This document shows positions 14,499-21,748 of a stretch of DNA of 21,748 bases, in pieces. The translations under genes were made by a program, and so were the position numbers. Position 1 is the stretch's first letter; each line of letters begins with the position of its first letter. Source of the DNA: RGIG3102 sp964369915 (lineage in GTDB: Bacteria > Bacillota > Clostridia > Oscillospirales > Ruminococcaceae). The notes beneath the pieces were generated by a model. It had not been told where the DNA came from, searched no databases, and saw only the letters and a program-made list of their open reading frames with translations. The stretch is taken from positions 1 to 21,748 of the forward strand of contig CAYJGG010000028.1 in the NCBI GenBank assembly GCA_964369915.1, written 5' to 3'.

Positions 14499-16425
14499 TC
14501 ACGCTCCTTTCTTTTATATCCCTTCCGTTTGTTGTTGGATTATTCACAACTTCGCCCATAAACACCATAGTAGCAGAACCGCCACCATCTAAATTATACG
14601 CCACTTCACAGCCATATTCATTTAAAACTATTGCCATTTCTTCAAGTGATAATCCTTCGCTTTCGTCTGTGCGTCCATCTGCCACCATAAATATATAATG
14701 ATTTTCATCTATCATAGCAATAGCTGTTCTAGGATTGCTTGGATCTTCTTTTGCAACTTCACTATTTTCATCAACTATTATTTCGCCATCCGATATTAAC
14801 CCTGGTCCAAAAGAAAATATCTGCACTGCACCATTTTCTACTAATTCGTTTGCCGATATATCTAATTCATTTACTATTTCCATATCGCCATTTTCATATA
14901 TAACTAAATCTTCATTTCCACCTTCGGTTATTATATCTCTATATAAATACCCATTTCTTAAAACATATCCATAATCTCTAAAGCCATAATAATCTCCGTT
15001 TATCGCAATTATCGCATTATTATCGCTTGCTATTTCTGATGTTTTTTCTTTAACATTTGTTCCAAAAGAGTTTTCAGCAAGCCCTGCTTTTAAAAAAGAT
15101 GAATCTTCTAATATTATTTCAGCTATATAAATATCAGTTTCAAATTCTCTAATAGTTTCTATATTTACACTAATATTTTCATCAACATAACTTGTGTCTG
15201 TGATAATTGGCTCTGTGATAATCTCTTCTTTTTGAATATTCTCTTCAACTTGAATATTTTCATCAGTCTTATCTAAAGTAACTACATTTTGTGGCATAAT
15301 AAATCTATTTAATAAAGTGAATGCTACATAAAAAACAAAGAAAAGTGTTGCGCAAGATTTCCAGATTACAGAGGCTTTTCTCGATGTTAATTCACTTGCA
15401 AACACCCAATTTTTTTGAATAGTATAGCTAAACACAAAAAGAGATAAATCCACAATAATTTTAGCTAAAACAGCGTTTGTAATTATCATTGATAAGCCTG
15501 CAGAGCCAATAGCACTCGCTGTCATTATCACTAAAAATAAAACCCAGTATTTTAATGAGCTTTTTATTAAATTCCCCTTTAAGCGAAAAACTGATTTTTT
15601 ATTTATATAGTAATTAATCATTCCTGATAAAATTCTCGCTAAAACCGTTGCCGTAATTATATTTATTGTATCTTCAAAAGGAAGCAACATTACTGCAAAA
15701 TAAAAAATAATTATATCTGATAAAAAACCAGCTAAGGAACTTAAAATAAATTTTAAAGGACGCTGATAAATTAATAATGAATCTTTAACAGCGCGAAAAT
15801 GAGAATTTTTGTTATCGTCATAATATATAGTTTTTATAGGAACAAAAATTATATCAAATTTTTCTGCCGCATCTAATAAAAAATTGTATTCATATTCATA
15901 CCTTGAGCCATGTGTTTTTATCGCCATGTCTATTAAAGACTTTGGAATACCTCTTAATCCTGTCTGTGTATCTTCGCATTTTACGCCTGTAGTTATTTTA
16001 AAAACAACCGCAGTTATTTTATTTCCAAATTTACTTTTAAAAGGAACTATTTTATCATCAAAATTTCTTTGTCCCATTATCAGCGAATTATTATTTTTTA
16101 TTAAAGCCTTGCTAATTTTTACTATATCTTCAATGCTGTGCTGATTATCCGCATCAACAGTTATTACTCCTTCATTTAAATCAAATAATTCAATAGCCTT
16201 TTTAAATCCAGTTTTTAAGGCTTCGCCTTTTCCTTTATTTTTATTGTGGTTAAGCAATACGCAACCTTGCAGTTTAACTTTTTTAAATATCTCTTCATAT
16301 TCATTTGAACTGCCATCATTCACAACTATTATTTGATAAAAATTGTTTTCTTTTAATTTTTTTATTATATCAATTAATCCTGCTGTAGGTTTATAAGCTG
16401 GTATAACTATTACAGCATTCCTCAT
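14476..16425 (-). CDS. Three-part fusion: GT2 glycosyltransferase, GtrA membrane domain, phosphodiester glycosidase (NAGPA)
   Basis: Protein of 649 aa joining three known modules. Residues 1-215 are a family-2 glycosyltransferase of the dolichol-phosphate-mannose-synthase type (VVNDGSS at 34-40, DADNQH at 91-96, RGIPKSL near 158-164). Residues 225-345 are a GtrA-like domain with four helices, usually involved in moving a lipid-linked sugar across the membrane. One further helix (about 353-373) and an acidic linker lead to a C-terminal domain (about 430-649) like the phosphodiester glycosidase of GlcNAc-1-phosphodiester processing, with AIAINGDYY and NLDGGGSATMVF. Topology predicts the glycosidase outside. 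The three steps suggest making, flipping and trimming a lipid- or phosphate-linked sugar. AAAGGAG precedes the start. The domain calls are firm; the pathway is inference. Confidence 0.9.
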   Translation of the reverse strand: MRNAVIVIPAYKPTAGLIDIIKKLKENNFYQIIVVNDGSSNEYEEIFKKVKLQGCVLLNHNKNKGKGEALKTGFKKAIELFDLNEGVITVDADNQHSIEDIVKISKALIKNNNSLIMGQRNFDDKIVPFKSKFGNKITAVVFKITTGVKCEDTQTGLRGIPKSLIDMAIKTHGSRYEYEYNFLLDAAEKFDIIFVPIKTIYYDDNKNSHFRAVKDSLLIYQRPLKFILSSLAGFLSDIIIFYFAVMLLPFEDTINIITATVLARILSGMINYYINKKSVFRLKGNLIKSSLKYWVLFLVIMTASAIGSAGLSMIITNAVLAKIIVDLSLFVFSYTIQKNWVFASELTSRKASVIWKSCATLFFVFYVAFTLLNRFIMPQNVVTLDKTDENIQVEENIQKEEIITEPIITDTSYVDENISVNIETIREFETDIYIAEIILEDSSFLKAGLAENSFGTNVKEKTSEIASDNNAIIAINGDYYGFRDYGYVLRNGYLYRDIITEGGNEDLVIYENGDMEIVNELDISANELVENGAVQIFSFGPGLISDGEIIVDENSEVAKEDPSNPRTAIAMIDENHYIFMVADGRTDESEGLSLEEMAIVLNEYGCEVAYNLDGGGSATMVFMGEVVNNPTTNGRDIKERSVSDIVYIG

Positions 16426-16442
16426 GTATCTATCTCCTTTAT

Positions 16443-17132
16443 CTATAATCCATTAATAAATATCTCATTTCTTCCTATTACTATTTCAAGATTCCCATTT
16501 CTTGTTCTAAGTTCATCTATAAACTGCTTTTCCATATTTATATCTATTAATTCAATCTCATAGCTTAATTTAAATAAGCTTCCCATATTAGTAGTTTTTG
16601 CTGCGATTAATTTTGATTTTGTTGTATACTTTTTAAATAAATCATCAAACACATTTGTATAATTTAAACTTTCTGGTATTGTTATTTGTAATGTGCGATT
16701 ATTATTTTCTTTTTCTTCTCCAAAGTTTGTTGTATTTAAAATCAAAGAAAATCCGCACGCAATAATTGAAAACAAAATAGCAAACCCTATATATCCCATA
16801 CCTATCGTTAGCCCTGTGCACATTGCAGTGAATATCGCTATTATCTCCTTTGCAGTCCCTGGCATAGAGCGAAAACGCACTAAACTAAACGCACCTGCAA
16901 CCGCCACACCAGCTCCTATATTTCCATTTACCATTATAATTACCATTGTTACTGCAATAGGTAAAAGTGCTAAAGTTACAACAAATCCTTTAGAGCTTCT
17001 TTCTTTAAAAGAATAAATTTTCGCCATAAAAACTCCTAATATAATAGCTGCTGCCATACAAACAAAAAAATCTTCTAAAGATATATTTATGCTTGATGTT
17101 GTGTCAAAAATCCCTGTAAATATTTCATTCAT
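16443..17132 (-). CDS. DUF4956 membrane protein
   Basis: Protein of 229 aa with about four helices in residues 20-135 and a soluble C-terminal part (about 145-229). It carries the family signature GNIGAGVAVAGAFSLVRFRS followed by PGTAKEI, which includes the conserved Arg-Phe-Arg. DUF4956 proteins commonly sit next to VTC-domain proteins, as here, where the VTC stop codon is 4 nt upstream. A joint function in transport or synthesis of a phosphate-containing polymer is widely suspected but not established. GAAAGGA serves as ribosome site. The fusion gene follows 17 nt downstream. Confidence 0.93.
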   Translation of the reverse strand: MNEIFTGIFDTTSSINISLEDFFVCMAAAIILGVFMAKIYSFKERSSKGFVVTLALLPIAVTMVIIMVNGNIGAGVAVAGAFSLVRFRSMPGTAKEIIAIFTAMCTGLTIGMGYIGFAILFSIIACGFSLILNTTNFGEEKENNNRTLQITIPESLNYTNVFDDLFKKYTTKSKLIAAKTTNMGSLFKLSYEIELIDINMEKQFIDELRTRNGNLEIVIGRNEIFINGL

Positions 17133-17136
17133 TATT

Positions 17137-17850
17137 TTATTTCCTTTCTAAATCATTCATAAAACTCTCTAAAAAATATGTTTGATAAGCTATTCCATAT
17201 TTTGAAAACGAAGATTTATAAATATTATTGCTATCTAAAAACTTTAAAAACCATTCTGGCAGTCCCATAACAGTTTTAACTTCAAGCACCACAAATTCCT
17301 TTGATAAAATTTCTTTATCCTCATCACTTTCATAAAAAGTGATATCATTGTTTCGTGCTTTAATATTAAAATCAAAAGTTAGCCTAAATTCTTCATCATT
17401 TAATGAGAAAAAAGCTTCTCGCTCGTAAGATATATAAGCCTTTGGTTTTAGATTATCATAGCTATTTTTAATATAATCTATTTCATTTAAAATTTGCGAA
17501 TTTTCTATTGTTTTTAAATCATTACATAAATAATCCATAACATTATTTTTATTATCATAAACTCTTCTTTTATAAACTACACCGTTAAACTTCTTTTTTA
17601 TTTCAATAAAAGCTAAACTATCTTCACTTGGCTGTCCATAACATCTAACTCTTAACTTTTCTTTATATTTTGGTTTTTCTAAAGAATGTCTAATTATTTT
17701 ATAATCTTCAGTATCAAAATAAATATTGCTTATTTTATGTTTTCCATATTCATCTCTTTGCATATCGCTTGGCATACAAAATAAAAGCTTGTTGTATTGC
17801 TCTTTTGCTAATATATATTTAATTTCATATCTTTTAAAATTAGTTTGCAT
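17137..17850 (-). CDS. VTC-domain protein (polyphosphate-polymerase fold)
   Basis: Single VTC domain of 237 aa, no SPX domain. The start at 17850 is chosen because AAGGAG lies 6 nt before it; the ATG at 17856 directly abuts that site. The triphosphate-tunnel fold is shown by alternating basic and acidic strands: FKRYEIKY near the start, KEKLRVRCYG, AFIEIKKKF, VYKRRV and the late VVLEVKT. In eukaryotic VTC4 such residues bind triphosphate and metal and make polyphosphate from ATP. The bacterial single-domain members are not firmly assigned. It is the first gene of the operon and has a promoter built like those next to the two-component system. Confidence 0.92.
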   Translation of the reverse strand: MQTNFKRYEIKYILAKEQYNKLLFCMPSDMQRDEYGKHKISNIYFDTEDYKIIRHSLEKPKYKEKLRVRCYGQPSEDSLAFIEIKKKFNGVVYKRRVYDNKNNVMDYLCNDLKTIENSQILNEIDYIKNSYDNLKPKAYISYEREAFFSLNDEEFRLTFDFNIKARNNDITFYESDEDKEILSKEFVVLEVKTVMGLPEWFLKFLDSNNIYKSSFSKYGIAYQTYFLESFMNDLERK

Positions 17851-17910
17851 ATACATCTCCTTTTCTTTTATTGTATGCTATTTTACTTAATTTTTACATA
17901 TCTTGCACTT

Positions 17911-17943
17911 ATTATACACATTAAACCTTAAACATACTTTAAA
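17911..17943 (-). promoter_or_regulatory. Promoter with response-regulator-type direct repeat (box 3)
   Basis: On the minus strand TTTAAA (17943-17938), 5 nt, TTTAAG (17932-17927), 10 nt, TATAAT (17916-17911). The half-site period and the distance to the -10 equal boxes 1 and 2 exactly, though the sequence between differs. The -35 position is again poor. The transcript would start near 17904, about 54 nt before the VTC gene. Confidence 0.65.
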
Positions 17944-18028
17944 TTTAAAATTAGCCTAATAGCTTATACGTTTTCTTTTTTAATTTGATTTTTATTAAAA
18001 GTGGACATTTAATATAATAAACTAAAAC

Positions 18029-18058
18029 AAGTTGAGATTTTACACTAAATCCCAACTT
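18029..18058 (-). terminator. Terminator of the SDR gene
   Basis: A 12-bp stem (18029-18040 with 18047-18058), with one G-U pair when read as the minus-strand RNA, and a T-rich tail on that strand. It lies 22 nt beyond the SDR stop codon. Confidence 0.8.
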
Positions 18059-18080
18059 GCTTTTTTAATTTATATAACTA

Positions 18081-18863
18081 TTAATAAGCAGACCAGCCAC
18101 CGTCTATCACAACGGCTTCGCCATTAATAAATCTTGATTGATCACTAGCTAAAAATAGTGCAAGGTCTGCAACTTCATCAGAAGTTCCTGCACGAACAGC
18201 ACCTTTATATCCTGTAGTTGCTTTTTCCATTCCTCTTTTACTTGGCTGACGCATATTTGAGTGAATGTTAGTTTGAGTATTTCCCGGGCAAATAGCATTA
18301 CAACGAATTCCTTCATCTGCATACATAAAGGCGATGTTTTTAGTAAGTCCTACTACTGCGTATTTTGAAGTAGTGTAAGCTGTGCCTCCACGTCCTGCGC
18401 AAACTCCTGAGAGTGAGGCTGTGTTTACAATAACCCCAGGGATTTTATTTTCTAAAAAGTATCTAACAGCTTTTCTTGAGCCATACATAACACTATCTAA
18501 ATTGACTTGCATAACTCTTTGCCATAAATCATCTTCCATTTCATCAATAACAGTTAAATTATCTAAAATACCTGCATTATTGATTATGATGTCCATTTTG
18601 CCAAACTCTTTAACAGCATAATCAATCATACCTTCTACTTCTTCTTTACTCGCAACATTAACTTTTAAAGCACGAATTTGATCTTTGTAATCAGCAAATT
18701 CATTTTTTAACTCTTCTACGCTTTCTAAATTAATATCCGCCGCAACGCACAATGCACCCTCTTTCACAAAACGCCCAATAATGCTTTTGCCAATACCAGA
18801 GCCTGCTCCAGTTACCACAACAACCTTTTTTGATAATAGTTTTTCGCTACAATTATTACTCAT
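18081..18863 (-). CDS. Short-chain dehydrogenase/reductase (SDR)
   Basis: NAD(P)-dependent oxidoreductase of 260 aa, cytoplasmic, classical SDR length. The cofactor motif TGAGSGIG starts near 18, and Asp43 after the second strand favours NAD over NADP. NNAG lies at 95-98. The catalytic triad is Ser150, Tyr163, Lys167 (YTTSK), and a C-terminal IDGGW completes the fold. The substrate cannot be told from sequence; close-looking relatives include 3-oxoacyl-ACP reductases, glucose dehydrogenases and hydroxysteroid dehydrogenases. The ribosome site is GAAAGGG. No operon partner: a hairpin separates it from the lipoprotein gene upstream, and no clear own promoter was found. Confidence 0.93.
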   Translation of the reverse strand: MSNNCSEKLLSKKVVVVTGAGSGIGKSIIGRFVKEGALCVAADINLESVEELKNEFADYKDQIRALKVNVASKEEVEGMIDYAVKEFGKMDIIINNAGILDNLTVIDEMEDDLWQRVMQVNLDSVMYGSRKAVRYFLENKIPGVIVNTASLSGVCAGRGGTAYTTSKYAVVGLTKNIAFMYADEGIRCNAICPGNTQTNIHSNMRQPSKRGMEKATTGYKGAVRAGTSDEVADLALFLASDQSRFINGEAVVIDGGWSAY

Positions 18864-18943
18864 AATAAATACCCTTTCTTTTTTTATAATATAAAAATAA
18901 TTTTCATTATTTTAATTTTTAGTGATTGCAAAATAAAAAACAA

Positions 18944-18977
18944 AGCTTATATTATCTATAACTAGATAATATAAGCT
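18944..18977 (-). terminator. Terminator of the lipoprotein gene
   Basis: A perfect 15-bp stem (18944-18958 with 18963-18977) with loop TAAC. On the minus strand it is followed by TTTGTTTTTT. It separates the lipoprotein from the SDR gene. Confidence 0.88.
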
Positions 18978-19124
18978 CATTATATCATTTCAAATATATG
19001 TTTACAACAAAATTTGGGAATCGAAAAGAGAATTTTTTACGAAAATTTAATGTTATGTTTATTCTTTTTATTTCTTTTGCACAATAATTTGTATTATTTA
19101 CTACATATCTTTTATTCAAAAGGT

Positions 19125-20028
19125 TTAAGATATAGCAATATCTTCATATGCTTTATTAATTTCATTTATTATGTTTTCATTATCATTATATCTTAATATT
19201 TGAATATCAAATCCATAATATTCATTAACTCTATTATCAGAAACATAATTAATTTCTGCACTAAAGAGTTTCTGTTCATGAACATATTGTTTCGCAAAAG
19301 CATACTCAACAATAGATATATATGTAACTATTCCATCTTCTATTGTAACTTGATAAATGCCCCATTCACCTTCTCTACTTTCAAGAATTTCTAGTGAAAC
19401 TTCGTCCATATATTCTAAAAACAGAGAATTTTTATATTCAAAATATTCATCATTTAATACAATACTATAAACATTGCCTTCTTTTTTTATACTATCAATA
19501 TACTTTGTATCACTAGATAATTCTTCTAAATGCGTAATATATATCGAACCTGTAAACGACTCATTCATTTTGCCATTTTCACTAAATGCAGTTATATCAA
19601 CTTCTTCATTTATCTCACTTCCAACTCTAGTGTGGGTATCATCATAAACAGGATTTATATGCCCTTCTACCCCCTCATCTTCGATGAAAATGTAAACTGG
19701 GATTAGGCTATTGTTTTCTAGAGTTATAAAACTATACCCCATATTAGGATTTTTAGAAATTAAAAAAATTTCTGCACCCTCTCCGCTAAAAAAAGCGTCA
19801 TCTAGTAAATGCGTTCTTGAACCACTCGAAACTCTAACTTCAATACTCTCAAAGTTCATTGTGTTATTAACAGCATCATTCACCTCTTTAAGATAATCTT
19901 CGTTAATTGAATAAGAGCTTTCATCTCCTAATAAATTAACATTTCTTTCATCAGGCGAGCCTTCAAACACAGAGCACCCTGTAAATAATAAAGTAGCCAC
20001 TAAAATTATTGATATTAATTTTTTTCAT
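19125..20028 (-). CDS. Lipoprotein, unknown family, start disrupted by a frameshift in A7
   Basis: The open frame of 291 aa begins in a GTG at 20000 and reads VATLLFTGCSVF, which is only the end of a lipoprotein signal. An ATG at 20028 with AAAGGAG in front reads through an A7 tract (20025-20019) into the wrong frame. With six A instead of seven, the frame becomes MKKLISIILVATLLFTGC, a perfect signal with lipobox Cys18, and a 300-aa protein. So there is either a base error or a real frameshift, possibly reversible by slippage. The mature part is acidic and strand-rich with Ser/Thr/Asp stretches; no domain recognised. It has its own good promoter and terminator. Confidence 0.75.
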
Positions 20029-20078
20029 AATATAACTCCTTTCAAAAGCTCGAAATATTTATATTATTCTATAAATAA

Positions 20079-20107
20079 ATTATATCACTTTATTAATTGT
20101 TTTACAA
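20079..20107 (-). promoter_or_regulatory. Sigma-A promoter of the lipoprotein gene
   Basis: On the minus strand TTGTAA (20107-20102), a 17-nt spacer, perfect TATAAT (20084-20079). Such a well-kept promoter argues that the lipoprotein gene is still expressed. Confidence 0.75.
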
Positions 20108-20187
20108 CTTATTTAAATTTATAGCTTCAAGTTATATTCTTGCTTTAACATTATTAAATCTAGCTTTTATTTTATCAATATTTATGC

Positions 20188-20193
20188 TACAAT
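20188..20193 (+). promoter_or_regulatory. Extended -10 promoter of the aminotransferase gene
   Basis: TGC followed by TACAAT is an extended -10 element; the -35 at 20165-20170 (TTTTAT) is poor. It lies about 54 nt before the aminotransferase start and is divergent from the lipoprotein promoter. Confidence 0.45.
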
Positions 20194-20246
20194 TTAAAAA
20201 ACGAATATACAAAATAAATCTTACATTATAGAAAGGGGTTTTTAAA

Positions 20247-21425
20247 ATGGTTAATGAAACATACAAAAAACTCGGCACAACACGCTCCGTTATCCGTGAG
20301 CTTTTTGAATTTGGAAAAAAACGAGCAGAAGAAGTAGGAAAAGATAACGTTTTTGATTTTTCTATTGGCAATCCAACTGTACCACCGCCAGAGAGTATAA
20401 ATGAAACCGCAATAAAACTTTTACAAGAAGATCCTTTAATACATTCTTATACACAGGCACAGGGCGATATAAATGTTAGGACTCGAATTATTCAAAGTAT
20501 AAATAAGAAATTTTCCACAACGTATTCTGCCGACACACTCTATATTACAGTAGGCGCAGCAGCCGCTCTTTGCGCTAGTTTAAGCGCTCTTTTATGTGAA
20601 AATGATGAAGCTATATTAATTGCTCCTCATTTCCCTGAATACATTGTGTATCTGCAAAATACTAAGGCTAAAATAAATATAATATCCCCTGATTATAATA
20701 GTTTTCAAATTAATTTTGAAGAATTAGAGAACACAATAACAAAAAACACAAAACTGCTACTTATAAATTCGCCTAATAATCCTAGCGGTGTAGTATATTC
20801 TGCCGACACTATTAAAAGACTTTCAGATTTATTAACTAGAAAATCTAAAGAATATAATCACGCTATTTATTTAGTTTCAGATGAGCCGTATCGTGAAATA
20901 GTTTTTAATAATATTAATGTTCCATGGGTTCCTGATTTTTATAAAAACACGATAATTTGCTATTCTTATAGTAAGTCTTTATCGCTTGCTGGCGAGCGAA
21001 TTGGATATGTGCTTGTGCCTGAAAGTGTTACTAATTCTAAAGATGTATATGCTGCAGTTATGGGCGCTGGACGCTCACTTGGATATGTTAATGCTCCAAG
21101 CCTTTTTCAGCATGTTATCTCACTTAACCCTGATATCACTTCAGATTTTTCTATCTATGAAACAAACGCAAACCTATTAGCAAAAGAGCTTAGTGCAATC
21201 GGCTATGAATATGTTATGCCACAAGGTGCATTTTATTTCTTTTTAAAATGCCCTAACGGTGATGATATAATTTTCAGTGATATCGCCCGTGATTTTGATT
21301 TACTTTTAGTGCCTGGCTCTGGCTTTGGTGCTCCTGGATTTGTGAGAATAGCTTTTTGTTTAGAAACTGAAAAAATTATTCGCTCTATTCCAAAATTTAA
21401 AGAATTATTTAATAGATTTAATTAA
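20247..21425 (+). CDS. PLP-dependent aminotransferase, class I/II
   Basis: Fold-type I aminotransferase of 392 aa, cytoplasmic. The PLP Schiff-base lysine is Lys243 in SYSKSLSLAGERIGYV. Cofactor and substrate residues include the NNPSG motif at 177-181, Asp212 (SDEPY), Arg251 and the substrate-carboxylate Arg367 (GFVRIAF). It belongs to the aspartate-aminotransferase-like superfamily; the amino acid used cannot be told from sequence. AAAGGGG precedes the start. It is a single gene with a terminator just behind it. Confidence 0.93.
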   Translation: MVNETYKKLGTTRSVIRELFEFGKKRAEEVGKDNVFDFSIGNPTVPPPESINETAIKLLQEDPLIHSYTQAQGDINVRTRIIQSINKKFSTTYSADTLYITVGAAAALCASLSALLCENDEAILIAPHFPEYIVYLQNTKAKINIISPDYNSFQINFEELENTITKNTKLLLINSPNNPSGVVYSADTIKRLSDLLTRKSKEYNHAIYLVSDEPYREIVFNNINVPWVPDFYKNTIICYSYSKSLSLAGERIGYVLVPESVTNSKDVYAAVMGAGRSLGYVNAPSLFQHVISLNPDITSDFSIYETNANLLAKELSAIGYEYVMPQGAFYFFLKCPNGDDIIFSDIARDFDLLLVPGSGFGAPGFVRIAFCLETEKIIRSIPKFKELFNRFN

Positions 21426-21477
21426 AAATAATAAATAAAAAACAGATACGATTTATAGTGCGATACCAATAAAGAAC

Positions 21478-21513
21478 AAACACCGATTTTCAATAGAAAA
21501 TCGGTGTTTTAGC
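21478..21513 (+). terminator. Terminator of the aminotransferase gene
   Basis: A perfect 14-bp stem (21478-21491 with 21496-21509) with loop AATA; only a short T run follows. It lies 53 nt beyond the stop codon. Confidence 0.85.
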
Positions 21514-21619
21514 GTACAAAATAGGGGTGGGATATGCTCTAATTGTTTTAAATTAGTTAGCGAGCTGTTGCTTTTTATAAAAAAGCAAAGCTGAGCATTT
21601 ACATAGTAAAGGTTGCGAA

Positions 21620-21748
21620 GGTTAAGCGAGGGAATAGCATAATGGGGCTTTTACTCCATTTGCTTTAGCAATATTGTGCCCAAAAAAGCGGTGCTTTTGG
21701 CAGCAAAAGTAACTTAAACTTTAAAAATCGAAGATTTTTATAATAATC
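21620..21748. repeat. Interspersed non-coding repeat, copy B (inverted relative to copy A)
   Basis: Matches the reverse complement of 6315-6452 along its length with small indels and runs off the window end, so the full element is longer. The preceding 21514-21619 holds a small hairpin, TGCTTTTT with AAAAAGCA near 21569-21587, and may belong to the same element, although copy A shows no clear match there. No coding potential. Confidence 0.8.

Overview
The window is AT-rich DNA with strong Shine-Dalgarno sites, short intergenic gaps and many simple hairpin terminators. The gene families (SPASM radical-SAM sulfatase maturase, YitT, LacI, VTC/DUF4956, UPF0173, DUF362) point to an anaerobic low-GC Firmicute, most likely a Clostridia member. 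The genus cannot be fixed from the sequence. A run of 100 N at 2781-2880 shows that this is a draft assembly.

Layout. (1) 1-3430: an OmpR-type response regulator and its histidine kinase, a 76-aa membrane protein, and a secreted or anchored protein built of tandem PepSY repeats and interrupted by the gap. (2) 3550-6452: a D-2-hydroxyacid dehydrogenase (minus) divergent from an anaerobic sulfatase-maturating enzyme (plus). (3) 6500-8606: a LacI-family regulator and a YitT membrane protein in one minus-strand unit. (4) 8637-12144: a minus-strand operon of Na+/solute symporter, DUF362 protein and UPF0173 metallo-hydrolase. (5) 12540-17943: a minus-strand operon of VTC-domain protein, DUF4956 membrane protein, a GT2-GtrA-phosphodiester glycosidase fusion, a small membrane protein and a Cthe_2159-like beta-helix lipoprotein. 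(6) 18029-20107: an SDR dehydrogenase and a lipoprotein whose start is disrupted by a 1-nt frameshift in an A7 tract. (7) 20188-21513: a PLP aminotransferase. A non-coding repeat occurs at 6315-6452 and, inverted, at 21620-21748.

The main observation links regions 1 and 5. Three promoters, in front of the 76-aa protein, the PepSY protein and the VTC operon 14.5 kb away, share one layout: two direct half-sites TTTAAw/TTTAAk at 11-bp period, then exactly 10 nt, then TATAAT, with no good -35. That is how an OmpR/PhoB-type regulator normally sits on an activated promoter. The inference is that the two-component system at 3-2032 controls a surface-polymer module: PepSY protein, VTC/DUF4956, GT2-GtrA-NAGPA and an acid-sugar-binding-type lipoprotein. 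The 76-aa gene's promoter also lies inside the stem of the two-component operon's terminator. These links are inferred from sequence only.
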